From: Parasphingopyxis sp.
GTDB taxonomy: Bacteria; Pseudomonadota; Alphaproteobacteria; Sphingomonadales; Sphingomonadaceae
NCBI RefSeq assembly: GCF_028279465.1
Contig: NZ_JANQNS010000013.1
Location: forward strand, 234,238-298,237
DNA length: 64,000 bases
Direction of reading: 5' to 3'
The notes below the pieces were generated by a model. That model searched no databases. It was not told the DNA's origin and worked only from the letters and a program-made list of their open reading frames with translations. A program made the position numbers and the translations under genes. Every line of letters begins with the position of its first letter. Position 1 is the first letter of the stretch. This document shows, piece by piece, positions 1-8,081 of this stretch.

Positions 1-151
1 GGCCCGCTTCGACGGCGAGATGGTCACCTTCGATACGCCGGAATACGGCGTCGCGCCCGGCCAGGCGGCCGTGCTCTATCAGGGCGATCGCGTCATGGGC
101 GGCGGCTGGATTGCCGAAACGGTGGCCGCCGAAGAGGCGCTGGCGGCCTGA
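1..151 (+). CDS. mnmA: MnmA tRNA 2-thiouridylase, C-terminal fragment
   Basis: Only the last 49 codons are inside the window; the reading frame begins at base 2 and ends with TGA at 149-151. The visible tail holds the pattern APGQAAVLY followed by GGGWI, which matches the C-terminal beta-barrel end of MnmA/TrmU. MnmA adds sulfur to C2 of the wobble uridine of some tRNAs in the cytoplasm, taking it from a persulfide relay. The catalytic cysteines and the PP-loop lie upstream of the window and cannot be checked. The stop overlaps the next start by one base (TGATG), so the two genes are probably cotranscribed. Confidence 0.8.
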   Translation, partial: ARFDGEMVTFDTPEYGVAPGQAAVLYQGDRVMGGGWIAETVAAEEALAA

Positions 152-531
152 TGCGGTTCGCGCGCTGGACGTTCGGCATCGCCGCGGTCTGGGGCATCGC
201 GATCATCGCACCACTCTATTTCCTCGAAAGCCGGATCGCGGCCGATTTCCCGCCGCCCGTCGCGCGCCCCGAACTCTATTACGGATTTGTCGGCGTGGTG
301 CTGGCATGGCAGTTCGTCTACGCGCTGATCGCGATCGATCCCGTTCGCTATCGCCCGCTCATGCTGATCGGCGCGCTCGGCAAGCTCTCCTTTTTCGGTG
401 CCTGCACCGTGCTCTATCTGCAGGGCCGCGTCGACGCCACGCTCGTTGCTACGACGGCACCGGACCTGCTGCTGGCGCTGCTATTCTGTCTGGCCTGGGT
501 GAAGACGGGCCGTTCGACTCGCAGCGCCTGA
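151..531 (+). CDS. small four-helix membrane protein, unknown function
   Basis: This 126-residue protein has about four hydrophobic stretches (roughly residues 5-25, 43-63, 70-90 and 100-118) joined by short charged loops, so it is an inner-membrane protein. I do not recognise a named family or any catalytic motif. Its ATG overlaps the mnmA stop codon by one base, which indicates translation coupled to mnmA, though a shared function does not follow. It ends five bases before the convergent gene at 536-865. Confidence 0.7.
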   Translation: MRFARWTFGIAAVWGIAIIAPLYFLESRIAADFPPPVARPELYYGFVGVVLAWQFVYALIAIDPVRYRPLMLIGALGKLSFFGACTVLYLQGRVDATLVATTAPDLLLALLFCLAWVKTGRSTRSA

Positions 532-535
532 CTAC

Positions 536-865
536 CTAATCCGCTCCCGGCAGCGGCTCCAACACGCACCCCAAGCCTTCCCGGAACTGCGCCGAACGGC
601 TCGCGAGCAGCGGCACGCTCGCCGTGATGCGCTTTTCCGCCTCGTCTTCGGTCATCGAGATCATCTCCATGCCGGGCTCATAGTCATTGTAGCAGCTCTC
701 CATGTCGCGCCCGCCGATATAGCGGCAGGAGCAGACGACATGCGCGCCATAGCCGACGCCGAGTTCGACCGTCGGCCGCATCCGCATCGCATAGACGATG
801 ACCGCGATCAGCAGGATCAGCAGCACGATAATGGTGCCCGTCAGAATTGGCCGCTTCACTTTCAT
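536..865 (-). CDS. single-pass membrane protein, Cys-rich periplasmic part
   Basis: The 109-residue product starts MKVKRPIL and has one strong hydrophobic segment (about residues 9-28), followed by an extracytoplasmic part with four cysteines, two of them as CSC. The frame stays open much further upstream, but that extension would run through the serine hydrolase on the other strand, so the start at 865 is preferred. Its start codon lies only 24 bases from the start of the divergent hydrolase. No family is recognised. The cysteines suggest disulfides in the periplasm, which is an inference. Confidence 0.6.
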   Translation of the reverse strand: MKVKRPILTGTIIVLLILLIAVIVYAMRMRPTVELGVGYGAHVVCSCRYIGGRDMESCYNDYEPGMEMISMTEDEAEKRITASVPLLASRSAQFREGLGCVLEPLPGAD

Positions 866-889
866 GGCGGTCAGCCCTAGCCTGACGCA

Positions 890-2014
890 ATGATGAAGCA
901 AAGATGGCTTGTTCCTCTTGCCGCCAGCGCGGCGTTGATCGCAATCGCCGCCGCGCCCGTACTCGAGACCGGCGATGCGGAAGAGACCGTTGCGTCCGAA
1001 GAGACAACGGCCGCCCCGGTCGTGGCGCGTCCCGATATCGCGCCGCTGGTCGATGATCTGTTCAGCGACGATGTCGTCGGCGAAACACGCGTCGTGCTCG
1101 TGATGCATGACGGCGAGATCGTGGCTGAACGCTATGCGCCCGGTTACACGGCGGACATGCGCTACGTCTCCTGGTCGATGGCGAAGACGGTCACGGCCAT
1201 GCTTGTCGGTTTCCTCGTCGACGATGGCGTGCTCGAACTCGATGCCCCGGCGCCGATTTCCGAATGGCGGGACGCAGACGATCCGCGCGGGGCCATCACG
1301 CTGCGCCACCTGCTCCATATGGCGTCCGGGCTCGAACATACCGAAGTCAATGATCCGATCTGGGATTCCGATACCAATCGGATGCTCTTCACGAGCGGGA
1401 CGGACGATATGGCGGCCTATGCCGTGTCGCAGCCGCTCGAAGCCGATCCCGGCAAGAAATATGAATATTCGAGCGCGACGACGGTTATCCTCTCGCGGAT
1501 TATCGCCGATGCGCTGACGGATTCGGAAGATCCGGGCGAACGCGCGGCGGCTTATCGCCGCTTCGCCGAACAGCGGCTGCTCGGGCCGGCCGGCATATCG
1601 AGCGTCTATTTCGAGTTCGACGCGAGCGGCACGCAGATCGGCGGCAGCCTGATCCATGCGACGGCGCGGGACTGGGCTCGGCTCGGCGAGGTCATGCGCA
1701 CCGGCCAGGCGCCGGACGGCACGCAGATCATCTCGCCCGAATGGCGCACCTTCATGCTCACGCCCTCACCGTTGAACGGCGAATATGGCGGGCAGACCTG
1801 GCTCAACCGGCCCGGCGGCGTGTTCGATACGCCCGTCCTGTTTCCGGATCGCGGGCCCAATACGATCTTCGCCTTTAACGGGCATCTCGGCCAATATGTG
1901 ATGGTCTCGCCCGAACAGGGGCTGACGGTCGTGCGGCTGGGTAATACGCCCGATGGCGAGCTGCGCGAGGCCGTCGTCATGCGGATGGCGCGCATTTTCG
2001 AGGCGTTCGGCTGA
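890..2014 (+). CDS. class C beta-lactamase-like serine hydrolase
   Basis: The 374-residue protein begins with a hydrophobic signal-like segment (about residues 5-22) and has the SxxK motif SMAK (Ser96, Lys99), a YSS triad at 193-195 where class C enzymes usually have YxN, and a HLG triad at 332-334 in place of KTG. This combination is typical of the penicillin-binding-protein-like esterase/amidase group that includes 6-aminohexanoate-dimer hydrolase (NylB). The substrate cannot be read from sequence, and beta-lactam hydrolysis is not implied. Either of two adjacent ATG codons (890, 893) could be the start; no clear Shine-Dalgarno sequence precedes them. Export to the periplasm is inferred. 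Confidence 0.85.
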   Translation: MMKQRWLVPLAASAALIAIAAAPVLETGDAEETVASEETTAAPVVARPDIAPLVDDLFSDDVVGETRVVLVMHDGEIVAERYAPGYTADMRYVSWSMAKTVTAMLVGFLVDDGVLELDAPAPISEWRDADDPRGAITLRHLLHMASGLEHTEVNDPIWDSDTNRMLFTSGTDDMAAYAVSQPLEADPGKKYEYSSATTVILSRIIADALTDSEDPGERAAAYRRFAEQRLLGPAGISSVYFEFDASGTQIGGSLIHATARDWARLGEVMRTGQAPDGTQIISPEWRTFMLTPSPLNGEYGGQTWLNRPGGVFDTPVLFPDRGPNTIFAFNGHLGQYVMVSPEQGLTVVRLGNTPDGELREAVVMRMARIFEAFG

Positions 2015-2169
2015 TTCTCGCGCCTGTGTTTTAAGTCATAGCCGGTGCGCCGCTTTGCGGCTAAACGCGCTCGGGACGCGGGTCGAAAACGCTTTATCGC
2101 TGTTCAGCCCCGCTTCACCGCAGCCATGCCATGGGGGTCATGGGTCGGCGCATTGGGGAAGAAATGATT

Positions 2170-4116
2170 ATGAAATCCAAGATATTGGCAAGTTGCGGCG
2201 TCGCGATGATGGCGATTGCGCTGAGCCCGCCGGTCATGGGGCAGGCGCAGGACGGTGCGTTGACGCTCGGCCAGACCGCGCAGGGCGAACTGGAGGCCGG
2301 CGATCAGGTATCGGGCGGCAAGGGCCAATATTATGATGAATGGACCCTTCGCGCATCAGCCGGTCAACAGGTTTCGGTCATCCTCGAATCCGATGCTTTC
2401 GACACGAAGCTCGAGGCGCAACTTCCAGACGGTACGCGGCTCGTAAACGACGATAACCACTGGGTGCCGGAAACGACCAACAGCCGTTTGGACTTGGTGA
2501 TGCCGGCATCAGGCGAGCTTGCCGTGCGCGCGCAATCCTTCCGCCCCCAGGAAAACGGTGCCTACACGATCCGTCTGGTGCCGACCGATAGGCTGCAGGT
2601 CGCCGAAACCGTTATCGCACCGCAGACGATATCAATCGGGCAGACCCGCAATGGCAGCCTGTCGTCGGACGGCGATGCCGAGGTCAACGGCCGCTATACG
2701 GACCGCTTTGTGTTTCGTGGCACGCGCGGTCAGCGGATCGATCTGCGCGCTTCGGGCGATTTCGACACGATGCTGACGCTGATCGGCCCGGACAATTTCC
2801 GCGTGCGCAACGACGATGACAGCACGGCGCGGGAGCCGACGCTCAACAGCCGCGTGCTCGCAACGCTGCCGGCCGATGGCGAATATACGATCGCCGTCAC
2901 CAGTTACGGCCGCGGCTCGACCGGCGATTATGAACTGGCGACCGGCCTCAATCGGAACGGCGTGGCCGATACCGCGATGATCGGCGGCAATGCCGCACCG
3001 CTGAGCTTCGGGCGGACGCTGACGAGCGAGCTCGGCAAGGATGACGAAACGCTGGGCAGTGGCGAATATCTGGAGCGCTACAGTTTCGAAGGCCGGCGCG
3101 GCCAGCCGGTGACCATCGATCTGAGTTCGGATGAGTTCGACACCTATCTGATCCTGCAATCACCCTCGGGCGAACAGGTCGATATCGACGATACCGGCGA
3201 ATCACTGAACAGCCGGTTCGAGCGGGTGCTGGAGGAAGACGGCATATATACGCTGATTGCGACCAGCTATGCGCCCGGCGAAACCGGCGCGTTCCGTCTC
3301 GCGTTGAGCGAGGGCACGACGCGCATTCCGGCGAATCCGGAGCAGCGCCAGGTCTTCGCGATTTCGGTCGGCATTGCCGATTATGGCGGCAACACGTCCG
3401 ATCTCAGCTTCACCGACAGCGATGCGGCGAAGCTGTACCAGAAGTTCGAGGAGCTCGGCATGCTGCGGCAGGAGAGCATCCTCTTGACCAACCAGGATGC
3501 GACGCTGCCCGAATTTCGTCGCGCCTTTCAGCGCGTCGCGGCGCAGGCGGGGCCTGACGATATCTTCCTGTTCTTCTTCTCCGGCCATGGCAATCAGATC
3601 GACGATCCCAACGATCGCGCCGAGCTGGACGGGCGCGACGAGACACTCGTGTTCGGCGATGGCGAGGAACTGACGGATGACGAGCTGGCGCAGATGTTCG
3701 CCGGCCTCAATGCGGGCACGACGATGATCGTGCTGGACGCCTGTTTCTCGGGGGGGTTCGAACGCGATCTGATCACGCGGCCCAATATGATGGGGCTGTT
3801 CAGCTCGGAAGAGGATCTGACGAGCCTTGTCGCGTCGGAGTTCAACGCGGGCGGCTATCTGTCGCGTTTCTTCTCGGACGGCGTCGCTGGGCAGGCCGAT
3901 GACAATGCCGATGGCAATATTACGGCGGGCGAGCTCGTCTCCTATCTCCGCTATCGCTTCCGCGAACAGTGCGACGGGCGCAACTGCATCGAAGCGGAAA
4001 CCGGCGATGCCCAGCGCAACCATCAGGAACTGGTCGTGCAGCGCGGCAGCGTTGAGGTCGACGATATCCTCGTCACCCTGCCCGAACGGTTCGGCGTGAT
4101 GAGTGGCGCGCGCTAG
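2170..4116 (+). CDS. secreted caspase-family protein with three PPC domains
   Basis: The product (648 residues from the ATG at 2170, which has GGAAG eight bases upstream; an in-frame ATG at 2164 is possible) starts with a signal peptide cut after about VMGQA. Three successive pre-peptidase C-terminal (PPC) beta-sandwich repeats follow at about residues 35-125, 145-255 and 275-375, each with the FDT-L and TSYG/TSYAPG-type patterns. A caspase p20-like domain covers about 390-600, with His473 in SGHG and Cys525 in DACFSGG, so the His-Cys dyad is complete. The protein is therefore a probable exported orthocaspase/metacaspase-type peptidase. Its substrate and role are unknown. Its TAG stop shares one CTAG tetranucleotide with the stop of the convergent gene. 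Confidence 0.85.
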   Translation: MKSKILASCGVAMMAIALSPPVMGQAQDGALTLGQTAQGELEAGDQVSGGKGQYYDEWTLRASAGQQVSVILESDAFDTKLEAQLPDGTRLVNDDNHWVPETTNSRLDLVMPASGELAVRAQSFRPQENGAYTIRLVPTDRLQVAETVIAPQTISIGQTRNGSLSSDGDAEVNGRYTDRFVFRGTRGQRIDLRASGDFDTMLTLIGPDNFRVRNDDDSTAREPTLNSRVLATLPADGEYTIAVTSYGRGSTGDYELATGLNRNGVADTAMIGGNAAPLSFGRTLTSELGKDDETLGSGEYLERYSFEGRRGQPVTIDLSSDEFDTYLILQSPSGEQVDIDDTGESLNSRFERVLEEDGIYTLIATSYAPGETGAFRLALSEGTTRIPANPEQRQVFAISVGIADYGGNTSDLSFTDSDAAKLYQKFEELGMLRQESILLTNQDATLPEFRRAFQRVAAQAGPDDIFLFFFSGHGNQIDDPNDRAELDGRDETLVFGDGEELTDDELAQMFAGLNAGTTMIVLDACFSGGFERDLITRPNMMGLFSSEEDLTSLVASEFNAGGYLSRFFSDGVAGQADDNADGNITAGELVSYLRYRFREQCDGRNCIEAETGDAQRNHQELVVQRGSVEVDDILVTLPERFGVMSGAR

Positions 4117-4910
4117 AAGAAAAACTCGCCTTCGATAACCGTCGCGCAGTGGCCGGATAGTACCGCACGATCGCCATCGAGGCGGCAGCCCACATGGCCG
4201 CCACGGGCGCTGGCCTGGAAAGCGGTAAAGCGGTCGCGGCCCAGCCGTTCGGCCCAGAAGGGTGTCAGTACGGCATGAGCTGAGCCCGTCACCGGGTCTT
4301 CATCGACACCCGCGCCCGGTACGAAGACGCGGCTCACCACATCGGTCTCGCTACCGGGCGCCGTTGCAATGAACTGCCAGTCTCCGATTGCGGCGAGTGC
4401 GCGCATATCGGGCGCCAGCGCGCGGACCTGATCTTCATTCTCGTAGAGATAGAGAGAATAGCGGCCCTCATGAAAATGGGTTTCGAGCGGCTCTGCGTCC
4501 AGCGCCGCAACGGCCTCGGGCAAGGCTTTGGGTGCTGGCGGATAGGCGGGCAGCGAGACTTCAAAGCCCTCGCCATTGCGGCGCACTTCGAGCAGGCCGG
4601 CCTTGCGCGTGCGAAATATGACGCTGTTTCGCGCCCAGCCCTCGCGCAATATGTGCGCGCCCGTCGCCAATGTCGCATGACCGCATAGCGCGATTTCGAG
4701 ACCCGGCGTGAACCAGCGCAGTTCGAAATCGGCCTCGGGGTCGTCTTTGGCGGGCAGATAGAAGGCCGTCTCGCTGAGATTATTCTCGACCGCGATGGCC
4801 TGCAGGATATCGTCTTCGAGCCAGCTTTCGAGCGGCATTACCGCCGCCGGATTGCCGCCGAATGCGGTTTTCGAAAAAGCATCGATCTGTACGAGGCGCA
4901 GCGTAGGCAT
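4113..4910 (-). CDS. PhzF-family isomerase/epimerase-like protein
   Basis: The 265-residue protein shows the PhzF signatures: an N-terminal VDAF-like segment (QIDAFSKTAFGGNPAAV), ETAF with the conserved glutamate, ALCGHATLA in the middle and EDPVTGSAHA near the C-terminus. PhzF folds like diaminopimelate epimerase; in phenazine producers it isomerises a dihydro-hydroxyanthranilate. No phenazine genes are near, so the true substrate is unknown. The start at 4910 is chosen because the family begins at MPTLRLVQIDAF and AGGTG lies just upstream; the longer frame adds an atypical arginine-rich stretch. The gene runs toward the caspase gene, and the two overlap by four bases at their stops. Confidence 0.85.
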   Translation of the reverse strand: MPTLRLVQIDAFSKTAFGGNPAAVMPLESWLEDDILQAIAVENNLSETAFYLPAKDDPEADFELRWFTPGLEIALCGHATLATGAHILREGWARNSVIFRTRKAGLLEVRRNGEGFEVSLPAYPPAPKALPEAVAALDAEPLETHFHEGRYSLYLYENEDQVRALAPDMRALAAIGDWQFIATAPGSETDVVSRVFVPGAGVDEDPVTGSAHAVLTPFWAERLGRDRFTAFQASARGGHVGCRLDGDRAVLSGHCATVIEGEFFF

Positions 4911-4975
4911 CACCTGTCTCCCTTCGCCACGGCGCATAGGCGCGCGCAAAGCGAGCGGAAAGCCCGATTATCTCG

Positions 4976-5554
4976 TCAGGGGTAAAGCAGGCCTTCGTCC
5001 CAGCCGTACGCCGTGCGTGTGAACACCCGCCGATGGTGTAGGCGATGTTCGCGATCTTCCCAGAATTCGATACGCTGCGGATCGAGGCGGAAGCCCGACC
5101 AATGCGGCGGGCGGGGCACATCGCCGCCCTCGAACCGCGCGCGCATTTCTTCATAGCGCGCCTCGAATGTCTCGCGGCTGTCGAGCGGGCGCGACTGGTC
5201 TGACGCCCATGCGCCGAGTTGCGAATCCCGGCTGCGCGTTGCGAAATAGGCATCGCCCTCTTCGTCGGACACCCGGCTCACCGGGCCTTCGATCCGCACC
5301 TGCCGGCGCAGCGATTTCCAATGGAAGAGTAGCGCGGCCTTTTCGGTTGCCAGCAATTCGTCGGCCTTGCGGCTTTCGAGATTGGTGTACCAGACGAAGC
5401 CGCGTTCATCATGCCCCTTGAGCAGGACCATGCGGACCGATGGCTGATGATCGGGCGTGGTCGTCGCGAGCGCCATCGCATTCGAATCGTTGATTTCGCT
5501 GGCCCGCGCTTCGGCGGCCCAGGCGGTGAAGATGGCGTGCGGATCGTTGGTCAT
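4976..5554 (-). CDS. pdxH: pyridoxamine 5'-phosphate oxidase
   Basis: The 192-residue product matches PdxH, the FMN enzyme that oxidises pyridoxine or pyridoxamine 5'-phosphate to pyridoxal 5'-phosphate in the cytoplasm. Family marks are the PSVRMVLLKG segment, GFVWYTN, the core KAALLFHW, SRDSQLGAWAS and the C-terminal RLDPQRIEFW with RLHHR. Length fits the family. The start at 5554 (MTNDPHAIF) is preferred over an upstream ATG because it begins where homologues do. It sits 65 bases upstream of the PhzF-like gene on the same strand, so both may share a transcript. Confidence 0.93.
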   Translation of the reverse strand: MTNDPHAIFTAWAAEARASEINDSNAMALATTTPDHQPSVRMVLLKGHDERGFVWYTNLESRKADELLATEKAALLFHWKSLRRQVRIEGPVSRVSDEEGDAYFATRSRDSQLGAWASDQSRPLDSRETFEARYEEMRARFEGGDVPRPPHWSGFRLDPQRIEFWEDREHRLHHRRVFTRTAYGWDEGLLYP

Positions 5555-5637
5555 GCCGGAGCTTTTAGGGCAGCCGGGCATCGTCTATCAACGCCGGAAA
5601 TCAATTCGATCAAGCGCAGGCTTTCGGGGGGAACGAT

Positions 5638-6078
5638 ATGGATTGGCCGACAATATTCAGCATAGCGAACCTGTTCGCGCTACTCGCCTGGGTGGCGTTG
5701 ATCTTCGGACCGCGGCGGGAGATCGTTTTCACGGTCCTGCGCGAGGGCGTGGTCGGCTTGCTGAGCCTCTTCTATGCCGCCCTGCTCATCTATCTGATGG
5801 TCTTCGCGCCTGCGCCCGGCGGGGCGGGGCCGGACTTCTCGACTATCGAGGGCGTACGCACGATTTTCGCGACGGATGCCGGGCTTACGCTCGGCTGGGT
5901 CCATTATCTGGCGTTCGACCTGTTCGTCGGTCTGTGGGTCGCGCGCAACGCGGACGCGATATCCCTGTCCCGCATCGTCCAGGCGCCGATCCTGCTCGCG
6001 ACCTTTCTTTTCGGGCCGATGGGATTGTGCATCTATCTGATCGTCCGCCGCATTCACGGCATGCCGAAAACCGCTTGA
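5638..6078 (+). CDS. ABA4-like membrane protein
   Basis: This 146-residue protein has four hydrophobic segments (about residues 5-22, 35-58, 82-100 and 113-135) and the pattern GWVHYLAFDLFVG with FGPMG later, which is the hallmark of the ABA4-like (DUF4281) family. In plants ABA4 acts in neoxanthin formation; the bacterial members are uncharacterised. A link to carotenoids in this organism would be a guess, although the bchE-bchJ genes elsewhere in the window make it worth noting. The end of this gene holds the -35 element of the promoter of the next gene. Confidence 0.75.
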   Translation: MDWPTIFSIANLFALLAWVALIFGPRREIVFTVLREGVVGLLSLFYAALLIYLMVFAPAPGGAGPDFSTIEGVRTIFATDAGLTLGWVHYLAFDLFVGLWVARNADAISLSRIVQAPILLATFLFGPMGLCIYLIVRRIHGMPKTA

Positions 6079-6102
6079 AAAAGCGGGAGCTCTCCCCCAT
6101 TT
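6074..6102 (+). promoter_or_regulatory. sigma-32 (RpoH)-type promoter for the J-domain gene
   Basis: CTTGAAA at 6074-6080 is followed after 14 bases by CCCCATTT at 6095-6102. This closely matches the heat-shock consensus CTTGAAA-N11-16-CCCATNT. The -35 element overlaps the stop codon of the upstream gene, and the predicted transcription start near 6108 leaves a leader of about 30 bases before the chaperone gene. Element spacing and the nature of the downstream gene both support the call; it has not been tested. Confidence 0.65.
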
Positions 6103-6139
6103 CAGTTGTTGTATTTTTGCAACAGTTGGCTAATGGGAC

Positions 6140-7099
6140 ATGATGTACGACACGGACACTATGGCAGCAGATCCTTACGCTACTTTGGGTGTATCGCGCG
6201 GCGCGAGCGAGGCGGAGATCAAGTCCGCCTATCGCAAGCTCGCGAAGGAACTGCATCCGGATCGCAACAAGGACAATCCGCAGGCGGCCGAAAAATTCTC
6301 GGCGGCCACCAACGCCTATGACCTGTTGAGCGACAAGGACAAGCGCGCGCAGTTCGACCGGGGCGAGATCGATGCCGAGGGCAATCCGACGCATCCGTTT
6401 GCGGGCGGCGGTTTCAGTGGCGGCCGCCCGGGGCGCGAGGGCACGCATTTCGAATTCTCCGAAGCCGGCGATATCGGCGATATCTTCGAGGGCCTGTTCG
6501 GTGGCGGGGGACGCAGTACGGGTTCGTCGCGCGGCCCGTTCGGCGGTTTCGGCCGGCGTCAGGCGCCGCCGCGCAAGGGCGCGGATATGGGCTACAAGCT
6601 CGCCGTGCCGTTTGAGGACGCGGCGCGCCTCGATGATCAGCGGATCACGCTTTCGAGCGGCAAGACGATCGATCTCAAACTCAGGCCCGGCGTCGAAAGC
6701 GGCACGCAGATGCGGCTGACCGGACAGGGGCAGGAGGGCCCCGGCGGCGCGGGCGATGCGATCGTCACGATCCTCGTCCAGGATCACAAATTCTTCGAGC
6801 GCGATGGCGACAATATCCGGCTCGATATTCCGATTGGTCTCGACGAGGCCGTGCTCGGCGCGAAGATCAAGGTGCCGACGGTCGACGGGCCGGTAATGCT
6901 GACCGTGCCGAAAAATGCGGCATCGGGGAAAACACTGCGGCTCAAGGGCAAAGGCTTCCATAAAAAGGGCGGCGGCCGGGGCGATCAGCTTGTGAAGCTC
7001 GAAATCGATCTCCCCGAGGATGACAAGGATCTCGCCGAGTTCGTGAAGAGCTGGAAACCTGGAAAGCCGCAGAACCCCCGCTCCGAATTCGGTGTGTAG
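6140..7099 (+). CDS. J-domain co-chaperone, CbpA/DnaJ-like without zinc finger
   Basis: The 319-residue product has an N-terminal J domain (about residues 10-75) with the invariant HPD tripeptide that stimulates DnaK, then a glycine/phenylalanine-rich linker (about 88-150), and two DnaJ C-terminal substrate-binding beta domains (about 155-310). The CxxCxGxG zinc-finger repeats of classical DnaJ are absent, so this is a type II J-protein like CbpA. Starts at 6140 or, in frame, 6161 (MAADPYATLG) are both possible. A heat-shock-type promoter lies immediately upstream. It may also drive the downstream yihY-fabI-aroC genes, which follow with little or no spacing. Confidence 0.9.
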   Translation: MMYDTDTMAADPYATLGVSRGASEAEIKSAYRKLAKELHPDRNKDNPQAAEKFSAATNAYDLLSDKDKRAQFDRGEIDAEGNPTHPFAGGGFSGGRPGREGTHFEFSEAGDIGDIFEGLFGGGGRSTGSSRGPFGGFGRRQAPPRKGADMGYKLAVPFEDAARLDDQRITLSSGKTIDLKLRPGVESGTQMRLTGQGQEGPGGAGDAIVTILVQDHKFFERDGDNIRLDIPIGLDEAVLGAKIKVPTVDGPVMLTVPKNAASGKTLRLKGKGFHKKGGGRGDQLVKLEIDLPEDDKDLAEFVKSWKPGKPQNPRSEFGV

Positions 7100-7109
7100 G
7101 GTTTAACCC

Positions 7110-8081
7110 TTGACGCACGAAGCTTCGCAATCGCCTGAGGCGCGCCGCAGGCTGGACGAGCTTCGGATACGCGAGGGACGGCCGCTCGAAAGGCCCGAGC
7201 CGCGCACCTGGGGCTGGACGACGCTCAAACGCATGGCCGAAGGCGTCTATGCCGAGGGCTTCGTCCATGCCGGCAATCTGGCCTTCATGGCGCTGCTCGC
7301 GCTCTTTCCCTTTTTCATCGTGCTGGCGGCAATCGCCCAGATTGTCGGGCGGACGGAGGACGGGCTGCAGGCCGTTTCGATGTTCCTCCAAAGCGTGCCG
7401 CCTACGGTAGCATCGGCGCTGGAAGACCCGATTGCGAGCGTGCTTTCCGCGCGGACGGGCAATCTCTTATGGATCGGCGCGGCTATCGGCCTTTGGACGA
7501 CCACCAGTTTTATCGAGACCATCCGCGAGATCCTGCGCCGCGCCTATGGCACACCCTATGGCCGGCCCTTTTACGAGTATCGGCTGTTCTCGATCGGTCT
7601 CGTGATCATCGCGGTTGCGCTGGCGCTGCTCGCCTTTGTACTCCAGTTTCTGATCACCGGTCTCGAACAGTTCATCTATGATGTACTGCCCGTGCTCGAG
7701 GAATATCGCGTACTCGTCACGATTTCCCGCGTCGTGCCGGCTTTGGCCATTTTCCTCGCCTTCTATCTGGTCTTCTGGACGCTTACGCCGCGCGAATACC
7801 GCCCCCGTCGCTATCCCAAATGGCCGGGCGCGCTGCTGGTGACGGTCTGGTGGCTGGGTACGACGGCGCTGATGCCGATCGTGCTCTCCAACCTCATCAG
7901 CTACGACCTGACCTATGGCAGCCTTGCCGGCTTCATGCTGTCGATGATGTTCTTCTTCGTGATCGGCTATGGCGTCGTCGTCGGCGCGCATTTCAACGCG
8001 GCACTGGCGGAAGTGCCCGAAAGCGAGCTAAGGGAGCGTCTGGACGAAACTGCGTCCGAAATTCAGATCGAGGAACCGTAA
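7110..8081 (+). CDS. YihY/BrkB-family inner-membrane protein
   Basis: The 323-residue protein begins with an unusual TTG codon, placed inside a perfect small inverted repeat AGGGTT-T-AACCCT (7098-7110). Six hydrophobic segments follow the N-terminal charged region, and the motifs GNLAFMALLALFPF and the LTPREYRPR loop are typical of the YihY/BrkB family. Members were once annotated as ribonuclease BN; that assignment was wrong and their function is unclear, though transport or envelope roles have been proposed. The gene begins 10 bases after the J-protein stop and its own TAA overlaps the fabI start by one base. Confidence 0.88.
   Translation: MTHEASQSPEARRRLDELRIREGRPLERPEPRTWGWTTLKRMAEGVYAEGFVHAGNLAFMALLALFPFFIVLAAIAQIVGRTEDGLQAVSMFLQSVPPTVASALEDPIASVLSARTGNLLWIGAAIGLWTTTSFIETIREILRRAYGTPYGRPFYEYRLFSIGLVIIAVALALLAFVLQFLITGLEQFIYDVLPVLEEYRVLVTISRVVPALAIFLAFYLVFWTLTPREYRPRRYPKWPGALLVTVWWLGTTALMPIVLSNLISYDLTYGSLAGFMLSMMFFFVIGYGVVVGAHFNAALAEVPESELRERLDETASEIQIEEP

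Noticed and set aside
536..1657. 373-codon open frame on the minus strand
   Set aside because: Most of it runs opposite the serine hydrolase, which has intact catalytic motifs; only the last 109 codons look like a real gene.
2049..2061. GCCGC-TTT-GCGGC hairpin after the serine hydrolase gene
   Set aside because: Five-base stem with no T-run; too weak to call a terminator.
7098..7110. AGGGTT-T-AACCCT palindrome at the yihY start as an operator or terminator
   Set aside because: It is short, lies in a ten-base gap within an operon and overlaps the start codon; no known site matches.
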